Assembly: GCA_011525685.1 (NCBI GenBank)
Contig: WYBW01000062.1
Location: 62,001-126,000, forward strand
Origin: Verrucomicrobiia bacterium
GTDB lineage: Bacteria; Verrucomicrobiota; Verrucomicrobiia; Limisphaerales; JADLHS01
Direction of reading: 5' to 3'
Length of the DNA stretch: 64,000 nt
The translations under genes and the position numbers were made by a program. A model generated the notes under the pieces. That model was not told the origin of the DNA. It made no database searches and saw only the letters and a program-made list of their open reading frames with translations. This document shows positions 54,857 through 63,500 of the stretch, in pieces (position 1 is the first letter of the stretch; each line of letters starts with the position of its first letter).

Positions 54857-56311
54857 CTAAGCCAGCAACTTGGTGACGAGTTCCCCGTGAACGTCCGTGA
54901 GCCGGAAGTCGCGCCCTTGGAAACGGAAGGTGAGTTTCTTGTGATCCAGTCCGAGGAGATGGAGAATCGTGGCGTGGAGATCGTGGACGTGCGCCCGGTC
55001 TTCCACGGCGTTGAAACCCAACTCGTCCGTCTCGCCGATGATCGCGCCAGCCTTCACGCCGCCGCCGGCAAACCACATCGTGAACGCGTCAATGTGATGG
55101 TTGCGTCCAGTGGTGTCGCGGTTCTCACCCATCGGAGTGCGGCCAAACTCGCCGCCCCAGATCACCAGCGTGTCCTTGAGCAACCCGCGCGCCTTCAGGT
55201 CCTTCACCAACGCGGCCTGACCCTGGTCAACCTCGCGGCAGACTTTCTCGAAGTCTCCTTCCAGGTTTTCGCCGGGGCCGCCGTGGCTGTCCCAATTCGT
55301 GTGATACAACTGCACGAAACGCACGCCGCGTTCGACCAACCGCCGCGCGAGCAGACAATTGCGCGCGAAGGAAGGCTTGTGCTTCTCCACGCCATAAAGT
55401 GCCAGCGTGGCCTCGCTTTCGCCGGACAGGTCAATCAACTCCGGCGCGCTGGATTGCATCCGGTAGGCCATTTCATACGCCGCGATGCGCGTGGAGATTT
55501 CCGCGTCGCCGGTTTCGACGAGTCGCGCGAGATTCAGATCGCGGATGGCATCAATGGAATCACGCTGGCGTCGGGCGGTGATGCCGGGCGGGCTGGCGAT
55601 GTTCAGGATGGGATCGCCCGAGCCGCGCAGCGGAACGCCCTGATACGTCGTGGGCAGAAAACCGCTGGCCCAGTTCACCGAACCGCCGCGCGGGCCGCGC
55701 GGGCCGCTTTGCAGCACGACGAAACCGGGGAGGTTGTCCGACTCGCTGCCGATGCCGTAGGTGACCCACGAACCCATGCTGGGCCGGCCGAACTGCCCCG
55801 AGCCGGTGTTCATGAACAGCTTCGCGGGCGCGTGATTGAACAAATCCGTGGCGCAGGATTTCACGAAGCTCACGTCGTCCACGATGGTCGCGGTGTGCGG
55901 GAACATTTCCGAAACCCACGCGCCGGACTGGCCGTGGCGTTTGAACTGCCGCCGCGTGCCCAGCAATTTCGTACCGTGGCTGCTGTCCATGAACGCGAAG
56001 CGCTTGCCCTCGATGAACGACTGCGGAATCGGCTGGCCATTGAGTTCATTGAGCCGGGGTTTGTAATCGAACAGTTCGAGTTGCGACGGACCGCCGGCCA
56101 TGAAGAGATAAATGATGTTCTTTGCCTTCGCCGGAAAGTGTGTCGGCTTCACGGCCATCGGGTTGAGTGCGGCACCGGACGTCGCGCCGTAGGCCGACTG
56201 GTCCTTCAGCAACGACGCGAGCGCGATGCCGCCCAGCCCGAGCGCGCAACGGCTGAAGAACTGGCGGCGCGTGAGGAAACGCAAATCAGGATGCGTGGGA
56301 AAATGGCTCAT
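54857..56311 (-). CDS. DUF1501 family protein with Tat signal
   Basis: A 484-residue protein. The N-terminus has a twin-arginine signal (LTRRQFFSRCALGLGGIALA), so it should be exported folded. The domain is related to alkaline phosphatase/sulfatase folds: GGPSQLELFDYKP, DDVSFVKSCATDLFNHAP, VIWGGEFGRTPMGENRDTTG and DLHATILHLLGLDH. The final block is typical of DUF1501. The substrate is unknown. The pairing with the upstream DUF1549/DUF1553 gene in the same orientation is a hallmark of Planctomycetes and Verrucomicrobia. Confidence 0.93.
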   Translation of the reverse strand: MSHFPTHPDLRFLTRRQFFSRCALGLGGIALASLLKDQSAYGATSGAALNPMAVKPTHFPAKAKNIIYLFMAGGPSQLELFDYKPRLNELNGQPIPQSFIEGKRFAFMDSSHGTKLLGTRRQFKRHGQSGAWVSEMFPHTATIVDDVSFVKSCATDLFNHAPAKLFMNTGSGQFGRPSMGSWVTYGIGSESDNLPGFVVLQSGPRGPRGGSVNWASGFLPTTYQGVPLRGSGDPILNIASPPGITARRQRDSIDAIRDLNLARLVETGDAEISTRIAAYEMAYRMQSSAPELIDLSGESEATLALYGVEKHKPSFARNCLLARRLVERGVRFVQLYHTNWDSHGGPGENLEGDFEKVCREVDQGQAALVKDLKARGLLKDTLVIWGGEFGRTPMGENRDTTGRNHHIDAFTMWFAGGGVKAGAIIGETDELGFNAVEDRAHVHDLHATILHLLGLDHKKLTFRFQGRDFRLTDVHGELVTKLLA

Positions 56312-56387
56312 GACTCAGTTAAATGATTGCGCAAAGAATCGTGAACTCTCGCCCGTGCAAAAACCGTTGGTGACACCGCAAGGTCTC

Positions 56388-56457
56388 GGAGTGCGGCAGT
56401 CCTTTGCCGCTTTGGACGTTGTGGGTGTTCGAAAGCGGCAGAGGACTGCCGCACTCC
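56388..56457. repeat. Short inverted-repeat element D (REPIN-like)
   Basis: A 70-base element whose arms are GGAGTGCGGCAGTCCTTTGC on the left and, inverted, GCAGAGGACTGCCGCACTCC on the right, with CGCTTT inside each arm. Spacer of about 20 bases. Flanking bases are also weakly inverted. It lies in the gap between the DUF1549 and DUF1501 genes. Confidence 0.85.
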
Positions 56458-56531
56458 AAGACGCTACCGCGCCAAAGCAGGCGGTTAACAAGTCGCACGC
56501 GTGCATGGGCGGCAAAGATATTCATTTGTCC

Positions 56532-59027
56532 TCACTCCCGAGTAATCGTTTCATCCAGATTCAGCAACACGCGGGAAACCGTGGTCCACGCGGCAAGCTG
56601 GGTTGTGTCGAGGGACGGGTCTTTCCTGCCCGGCAGCATCGCCTGGGCCTCGGCCGGCGCTTGCGCAAATGCGGCCTTCTCCTGGTTCAACAGTTCCAGC
56701 AGTCGCTCGCGCTCCGGGGGCGATGGATTTCGCGCGACGCACCAGCGGAACGCCTGTTCAACGCGGTCGTGGTCGGACGTGGCGGGCGTTTTCAGAATCC
56801 GCATGGCCAGCGCTTGGGCAAATTCCACGAAGGCCTGATCATTCAACAGCGTGAGCGCCTGCAGCGGCGTGTTCGAGCGCGGGCGGCGGGTGCAGGCGCT
56901 GAAGGAATCCGGAGCATCGAAGACCATCAAGGCCGGATGGGGCGTCGCGCGCCAGAAGAACGTGTACATGCCGCGGCGGAAACGGCCTTCATCCTCGTTT
57001 GGTATCCAAGGACGCCGCGACTGGCCCAAGGTCATCACGCCCTCCGGCTGCGGCGGAAACACACTTGGGCCGCCAATCGTGGCGTTCAACAATCCGCTGG
57101 CGCCGAGGCCGACGTCACGGACGATTTCCGCGTCAAGCCGCAGACGGGACTGACGGGCGAGGAGTCGGTTGTGGGCGTCCACGCTCACCAAATCCTGACG
57201 GACGCGGGAGGCTTGGCGGTAGGTGGCGGAGGTGACGATGAGGCGATGAAGCCGTTTCATGCTCCAGGGTTCCGCGGTGGCAGCGGTGGAAGACTCCGGA
57301 AGACTGGGAGCCACGAACTCGCACGCCAGCCAGTCGAGCAGTTCGGGATGGGTGGGCGGAATGCCCTGGGTGCCGAAATCATTCTCTGTCTCCACGAGGC
57401 CGCGTCCAAAATACTGCTGCCAGATGCGGTTCACGGCCACGCGCGCGACGAGGGGGTTTTGCGGGTCCACAATCCATCGCGCGAGGTCGAGGCGGGTGGG
57501 ATTCTCCTTCGCCGCAAACGGAGGCAACACTTTCAGTGTGCCGGGGGTGACGAGGTCACCCTTCCGCGTGAAATCGCCCTTGATGAATACATGCGATTCA
57601 CGCGGCCTCGTGCGTTCTTGCAGGACCATCGTGGTGGTGACGCGCGGCTCGTCCTTTTTGAAACGGTCCAGTTTCCGCTGAAGATTTTTGTATCCCTCGT
57701 CCTGGTCACGGAACGCGGTAAACGCAACTTTCCTCTGCTCCTCGTTGCGTTGTTCCGGCAACAACAGCAAGGCTGTCCGCGCCTCCTCCTGCAGCTTGGC
57801 GCGCCGCTCCTCGGTCAAACTCTTCTCCCAGTCGCTCTGTTTCGGCGCGATTGAATCCGCGTATTGCTTCAGTTCAGCTTCGATGTCCTGGGTCCGGGCG
57901 CGGTAAGCATCGCGTTTGGCCAGCTCCTCGGGAGATCCGAGTTCCAGATTGGGCTCGTCCTGATTGTTGAAGAAAGCGAACAACTCGTAATACTCGCGCT
58001 GGCTGACGGGGTCGAACTTGTGGTCGTGGCACTGTGCGCACGCGACGGTGAGCCCGAGAAACGCCGTGCCGGTGGTGTTTACGCGGTCCAGCACGGACTC
58101 GATGCGAAACTGCTCGGGATCAATTCCGCCTTCCTGATTGATCTGCGTGTTGCGGTGAAAGCCCGTGGCGATTTTCTGTTCCTGCGTCGCATTGGGCAGC
58201 AGATCCCCCGCGAGTTGCTCGATGACGAATTGGTCGTAGGGCAGGTCGCGGTTCAGCGCATCAATGACCCAATCGCGGTATTTCCAGATGTTGCGAGGTG
58301 CGTCAATGCTGTAACCGTGCGAGTCCGCGTAGCGCGCGACGTCGAGCCAGTGGCGTCCCCAGCGTTCGCCGTAATGCGGCGAGGCCAGCAGGTGTTCAAT
58401 CAGCCGCTCGTAGGCGTCGGCGCGCTGATCGTTCACAAAGGCATCCACTTCGGCAGGCGTGGGCGGCAGGCCGGTCAAATCCAGGCTTGCCCGGCGAATG
58501 AGGGTGACACGGTCCGCTTCGGTCGAGGGTTTTAGATTTTCCTTTTCGAGCCGCGCCAGGATGAAGCGGTCAATCGGATTCCGTGGCCAGTCTGTTAGTT
58601 GCACCTCCGGCAACGGCGCGCGCACGGGCGCGACAAAGGCCCAATGCTTTTCCGATTGTGGCGCCTCGTCGGCGGGCGCTTTTGCGCCTTCATCAATCCA
58701 GCGGGCGATGAGTTCGATCTGGGCGTCGGGCAGCGGCGGCTTCTTATACGGCATCCGCGAAATGTCGTCGTGCGTACCCTTGAGCACCTGGATCAACAAG
58801 CTATCGGCGCTCTTGCCGGAAACGAAGGCCGGACCACTGTCGCCGCCCCGCAACGCGGAAGCAGTGGTATCCATACGCAGACCGCCCTTCTGCTGGGAAA
58901 CACCGTGGCAACGGTAGCAATGATCGGCGAACACGGGTTTGACTTCGCCAAGGTAATCCACGGGCGCCGCCGAGGCGACAGGGATGACCAGGCAAAGTGG
59001 CAAAAACGTTTCAACGCACCGGTGCAT
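56532..59027 (-). CDS. PSCyt1/DUF1549/DUF1553 (PSD1-type) cytochrome protein
   Basis: An 831-residue exported protein. The signal peptide is LPLCLVIPVASAAP. A PSCyt1 c-type heme domain follows, with the single CxxCH (CYRCH) at residues about 37-41 and IELIARWIDEGAKAP. DUF1549 contains WPRNPIDRFILARLEKENLK, VDAFVNDQRADAYERLIEHL and PHYGERWGRHWLDVARYADS. DUF1553 contains NRIWQQYFGRGLVETENDFG and the C-terminal FEAPDSFSACTRR-like FDAPDSFSACTRRPRSNTPL. Possible role: electron transfer or polysaccharide-related chemistry in the periplasm; unknown. ATG 59027 chosen. Confidence 0.93.
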   Translation of the reverse strand: MHRCVETFLPLCLVIPVASAAPVDYLGEVKPVFADHCYRCHGVSQQKGGLRMDTTASALRGGDSGPAFVSGKSADSLLIQVLKGTHDDISRMPYKKPPLPDAQIELIARWIDEGAKAPADEAPQSEKHWAFVAPVRAPLPEVQLTDWPRNPIDRFILARLEKENLKPSTEADRVTLIRRASLDLTGLPPTPAEVDAFVNDQRADAYERLIEHLLASPHYGERWGRHWLDVARYADSHGYSIDAPRNIWKYRDWVIDALNRDLPYDQFVIEQLAGDLLPNATQEQKIATGFHRNTQINQEGGIDPEQFRIESVLDRVNTTGTAFLGLTVACAQCHDHKFDPVSQREYYELFAFFNNQDEPNLELGSPEELAKRDAYRARTQDIEAELKQYADSIAPKQSDWEKSLTEERRAKLQEEARTALLLLPEQRNEEQRKVAFTAFRDQDEGYKNLQRKLDRFKKDEPRVTTTMVLQERTRPRESHVFIKGDFTRKGDLVTPGTLKVLPPFAAKENPTRLDLARWIVDPQNPLVARVAVNRIWQQYFGRGLVETENDFGTQGIPPTHPELLDWLACEFVAPSLPESSTAATAEPWSMKRLHRLIVTSATYRQASRVRQDLVSVDAHNRLLARQSRLRLDAEIVRDVGLGASGLLNATIGGPSVFPPQPEGVMTLGQSRRPWIPNEDEGRFRRGMYTFFWRATPHPALMVFDAPDSFSACTRRPRSNTPLQALTLLNDQAFVEFAQALAMRILKTPATSDHDRVEQAFRWCVARNPSPPERERLLELLNQEKAAFAQAPAEAQAMLPGRKDPSLDTTQLAAWTTVSRVLLNLDETITRE

Positions 59028-59269
59028 GAATGTGCTGAATCTCAATGACTTTCGTGGCTCTGGCCGAAACTGTAACCCAGTGGCGCTTCCCCTCAAGGAA
59101 GTTTTTCGAGTTCAGGCCGGACATATCAGTCCGGTCGAGGCCGACAGGCGGTTGGGCGAGTCAAGTTGCCGATCACGCACTTTTTCTCCCGGCAGGCCCG
59201 TGCGTGCAGGATTTGAGGGATGGCTGCTTATGCCGCCTCACATCATTACTAATACTTTAATCTTGGGGT
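59028..59269. other. Divergent non-coding stretch before the small RNA promoter
   Basis: No convincing open frame or repeat pair. The promoter of the DUF1549 gene (minus) should be here, but no clear boxes were seen. Confidence 0.4.
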
Positions 59270-59298
59270 TTGACAGTCATGGCTCCTTATGATTTACT
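59270..59298 (+). promoter_or_regulatory. Sigma-70-type promoter of the probable small RNA
   Basis: A perfect -35 box TTGACA at 59270-59275, a 17-base spacer and TTTACT at 59293-59298. No start codon with a sensible ORF follows. Confidence 0.6.
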
Positions 59299-59304
59299 GC
59301 GTCC

Positions 59305-59476
59305 AGCAAGCAACGATTTACCGGGCAACAGCCCACTGCTCTTTGAAGTCAAAAACGTTTTCGGCGTGAGTTCTGGTACAAACGCACGCCGGAGTTCTGC
59401 GTGATCCTACTGAGTACTATTCGAAAATTCCCCGGGCTTCTCGGCCATCCCCTGGTCGTTTAGCCCGGTTTTTTTT
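59305..59476 (+). ncRNA. Probable small non-coding RNA of about 170 nt
   Basis: Defined by a consensus promoter upstream and a strong intrinsic terminator at the end, with no ORF in between. Predicted local structure: hairpin GGGC-AACA-GCCC near 59333-59344; a nine-base-pair stem TTCGGCGTG / CACGCCGGA near 59370-59403; then the terminator. An upstream CCGGGC near 59331 could pair with the terminator's GCCCGG and compete with its own stem. Length is in the 6S RNA range, but the long bulged hairpin of 6S was not obvious. It lies between the DUF1549 gene (minus) and the amidohydrolase gene (minus, antisense at its stop codon). Both ends are inferred. Confidence 0.5.
59432..59476 (+). terminator. 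Intrinsic terminator of the small RNA
   Basis: CCGGGCT pairs with AGCCCGG and encloses a second stem (CGGCCA / TGGTCG, loop TCCCC). Eight T follow directly. On the opposite strand the hairpin is followed only by GGAATTTTCG, so the plus strand is the likely direction, although it may also serve the amidohydrolase gene weakly. Confidence 0.8.
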
Positions 59477-60497
59477 ATTTCCTGCCCACGGACTGCGGAT
59501 AAGCCTGGGTGCGCCGCAGCAAAGTCCAAACCCGGGTGAAACTTTCGGGAGGAAAGCCCATGGCGACCTTGAGTTGGTAGTCGCGCTCCAGGACATTTGG
59601 ATTCCTTTGGCAACGGCGGAAGTCCCGCCACCGGACAAACCCTCGCATCCAGGCGAAATGCCCGTTCACCGGCACCGGGAAATCACTGCCGTGAACCATG
59701 CGTGACGCCAACGGCTCGCGCAAGCAACGGGGAACGTGCCGGCCGCGAATCGGCACGTTGAAGGCGCTGGTGTCGCCGTAAAGGTTCGAATAGCGCCGGG
59801 TCATCTCGGCGAAGGCGTGGAAGTGCTCCCGCGTGAACAGGCCACTCTTGGTGGCACAGTGCGCGGCGATCACCGTGACACCACACTCCAACGGCAAGGT
59901 CAGGATGCGAGGGTCGGCGAATTCTTTCCGGATGACCGGCAACGTATGCTCATCGCCGGTATGCGCCAGCAAGGGTAGTCCGGCTTCGGCCATGGACTCC
60001 CAGAAACGTGTGAACCGCCGGTCATTGCAGTTGATGTTTTGACAATTGGGCAGGCACTTCATCATCACGGCGCCGCTGGCCAGGCAACGTTTCAACTCCT
60101 CCAACGCATCCGGGCGGGCCGGGTGAATCGAAACCGCCGGGAGAAACTCCCGGTGCCAGGCGGCAAGATTCAGCACATGATCGTTGGGAACGAAAAACGA
60201 TCCTGCTCCTTCCATCACGCGGCCGGACTCATCGTAAACGTCGTCCTGGGCCAGAATCACCACGGCACCGAGTGAGGAGCCGCGCACCAACTGAACCAGA
60301 CGTTCGACGTAGAGACCATCGAGGTCCCCTTCCATCGCGCCGGCGGGCAGGCCGATGTGCCGCGTCATCAATGCCGCCAGCGGCCGACGCCATCCGCGCA
60401 CCCGCAACCAGCAGCCTGTCCCACCGCTGCCGTTGCCGACGATGTGGACATGCATGTCAACGGGCTTGAGAATCGCCGGAGTCAACTCGTTCTTCAT
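59475..60497 (-). CDS. Amidohydrolase-superfamily metal-dependent hydrolase
   Basis: A 340-residue TIM-barrel hydrolase of the amidohydrolase-2 type. The first metal ligands are in DMHVHIVG (H-x-H), followed by PAVSIHPARPDALEEL and MMKCLPNCQNIN (possible bridging Lys), then LPLLAHTGDEHTL, TVIAAHCATKSGL and the Asp ligand in VHGSDFPVPVN. The metal site looks complete. Substrate unknown. ATG 60497 (MKNELTPAIL) chosen. The stop codon overlaps the T-run of the plus-strand terminator. Confidence 0.85.
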   Translation of the reverse strand: MKNELTPAILKPVDMHVHIVGNGSGGTGCWLRVRGWRRPLAALMTRHIGLPAGAMEGDLDGLYVERLVQLVRGSSLGAVVILAQDDVYDESGRVMEGAGSFFVPNDHVLNLAAWHREFLPAVSIHPARPDALEELKRCLASGAVMMKCLPNCQNINCNDRRFTRFWESMAEAGLPLLAHTGDEHTLPVIRKEFADPRILTLPLECGVTVIAAHCATKSGLFTREHFHAFAEMTRRYSNLYGDTSAFNVPIRGRHVPRCLREPLASRMVHGSDFPVPVNGHFAWMRGFVRWRDFRRCQRNPNVLERDYQLKVAMGFPPESFTRVWTLLRRTQAYPQSVGRK

Positions 60498-60556
60498 GCT
60501 GTGCTGGCGCGCATCTTGATACTTTACTCCCCCGCAGTACACGCTAGGTCTGTTTC

Positions 60557-63500
60557 ATGCAAGCATCGCCCGCACCCACGCGCGGTCCACATTTCGCTTT
60601 GCGAGTCTGGCCAATTTTGCCGCTCGCGCTGGCATTGCTGCTGCCCGCGGCGCCCGCCCAGGACGACCCGTTCGCCGATTTCATCCGCAAGACCGATCCG
60701 CTGACTCCGGCCGAAGCCCAACTCAGTTTTCATCTGCCGCCGGGTTTTGAAATCCAATTGGTGGCCGCCGAACCCGACATCGGCAAGCCGATGAACATCG
60801 CCTTCGACGAGCGGGGCCGCTTGTGGCTCACGCAATCGCGCGAATACCCTTTTGCCGCGGCCACCAACCAGCCCGGTCGTGACGAAATCAAGATCCTGGC
60901 CGAGTTTGACGATTCGGGCCGCGCCCGGCGCATCACCACTTTTGCGGACGGACTGAACATTCCCATTGGCATTTACCCGTGGCAGGGAGGCGCCATCGCG
61001 TTCAGCATCCCGGCGATCTATCATTTCGAGGATCGCGACGGTGATGGCCGGGCCGATCAACCCACCTTGCTCTACGGCGGGCAGGGTTACGACCTGGATA
61101 CGCATGGTCTGACCAGCGGTTTCCGGCGGGGCTACGACGGCTGGCTCTATGCCTGTCACGGCTACCGCAACACCTCCCGGATTCGCGGCAAGGATGGCCA
61201 CGTCATCACCATGAACTCCGGCAATTCTTATCGCATGAGGTTGGATGGTGTTCGCGTGGAACAATTCACCTGGGGACAGGTCAATCCGTTTGGCCTGCAA
61301 TTCGATCCCCGCGGTGATCTGTTCTCGGCGGATTGTCACAGCTCGCCGGTGTATCTGCTCCTGCGGGGGGCTTATTATCCGAGCTTCGGCAAACCGCACG
61401 ACGGCCTGGGTTTCGGCCCCAACATCTGCGCCCACACCCACGGCTCGACGGCCATCGCCGGGATTGCGCTGTACCACGACGACCAATTCCCGCCCGAGTA
61501 CCGCGGCAATGCCTTCCTGGGCAACGTCATGACCTGCCGCCTTAATCGCGATTCCTTCATCGAGCAAGGCTCGACGCCGATCGCCAAGGAAGAACCCGAC
61601 TTTCTGCGCAGCGACGATCCCTGGTTTCGGCCCGTGGACATCACGCTCGGTCCCGACGGCGCCCTTTATGTGGCGGATTTCTACAACCGCATCATCGGCC
61701 ATTACGAGGTGCCGCTCGATCATCCGGGACGCGACCGTGAACGCGGGCGGATCTGGCGCATTGTCTATCGCGGCGACCGCAAGAAGCTTCCCTTGCCGCA
61801 GGAGTTCGATCTGTCGAAGTCCAACCCCGCCGCGCTGATCGAAAAACTGGCGCACGCCAACCTCACGGTCCGCATGTTGGCCTTGGATCAACTCGTGGAC
61901 CGCATCGGCCAGGCAGCCATTCCTCCAGTCGAACGCCTCCTCGCCGACCGGAGTGCCACCGCGAACCAGCGACTCCTCGGCTTGTGGGTGCTTCATCGCC
62001 TCGGCGCGCTGACGCAGAACCATCTCGCTGCCGCGGCGCGGGACGGCGACCCGACGGTTCGCATCCACGCGATGCGGGCGCTCTCGGAATCCCCGGATTG
62101 GACCGCCGGGCACCGCGAACTCGCGTTGGCCGGCTTGCGTGATGCGGATCCTCACGTCCAGCGCGCCGCTGCCGATGCAGTGGGTCGCCAGCTCCACTCC
62201 GAACATGTCCGCCCGCTCCTCGATGCGCGACATCATGCCTCCGCCTTGGATTCCGCTCTCGTTCACACGATTCGCTTGGCGTTGCGCAACCAATTGCAGG
62301 CCGACGGTGCCTTTGCACGGCTGGCGAGCCTGACACTCAACGATGATGAAATGCGGGTCGTGGCCGATGTTTCGCTGGGCATCCCTTCCACCGAGGCCGG
62401 CGCTTTCATCTTGCAGCAAATCGAAAAAATCGCCGGGACACGTGAGCTTTTGATGAACTACTTGCGCCACGCCGCCCGTCATGCGCCGGAGACAAGCCTT
62501 GCGGCGCTGCCGGATGCGGCCAAAGCCAGGTTCGGCGATGACGCGGACTCACAATTTCTCTTGTTCCGCGCCGCCCAAGAAGGCCTGGCGCAACGCGGTG
62601 CCGCGATCGGCACGGCACTACAAGCCTGGGCCGGCAACCTCGCGGAGAACTTGCTCGCGCCCGTGGACGAAGCACGGACACCGTGGGTGAGTCTTCTCCT
62701 TGATCCTGCCAGTCAGTCGGCCAGCCCTTGGAGACTTGAACAGCGTGCCTCGGCTGATGGCGATCGAACAGCGTGGTATCTTTCGAGCCTTCCCGCCGGC
62801 GAGAACCTGACCGGGATATTACGTTCGCGAGCGTTTGCCATTCCACCCCAACTGAGCTTCTTTCTGGCCGGTCACGATGGTTATCCCGACCAACCACTCC
62901 GGAACAAAAACCTCATCCGGTTGCTGGCGGCGGACAACGGCGAAGTTCTGGCGCAGGCCGCTCCGCCGCGCAACGACACGGCCCAGCGCATCGTGTGGGA
63001 CCTCCGTCAACACATCGGCAGGCGGGGCGTGTTGGAGGTCGTGGATGGCAACACCGGCGAGGGATTCGCCTGGCTCGCCGTCGGGCGGTTTGAGCCTGCC
63101 GTGCTGCCGCTGCCGGCTCGGATCCCGGACCCGCCTGGCCGGCGGCAGCAAAACGCCGCCGAACTGGCTCGCACTGTGCCGTTGCCCGATCTTGCCCCTC
63201 GATTGGCACGGTTGTTTGCGAATGCGTCCGGTTCATTTGAGGCTCGCGCCGCGGCCGCCAATGCCCTGGTCGCTCTCGACCCAAAAACCTTCACGCCCGT
63301 GCTGGCCCGGAATCTCGACAACACCAACCAACCGGCGTTGTTCCGTGAGAAAGTGGCAGTCGTTCTATCCGAGTTGAATGAGTCGCAAGCCCGCGAGGCT
63401 GTGCTTCGCGCGCTGCTGATCGCGCCGTTCCGCACACAACTCAAACTGGCCCAAGCCCTGGCCCGCCATCCTGCCGGAGCGGCGGCGTTGCTGGATCTGG

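Noticed and set aside
59305..59476. 6S RNA as the identity of the small RNA
   Set aside because: Length fits, but I could not draw the long hairpin with a central bubble and conserved closing pairs; left as unclassified ncRNA.
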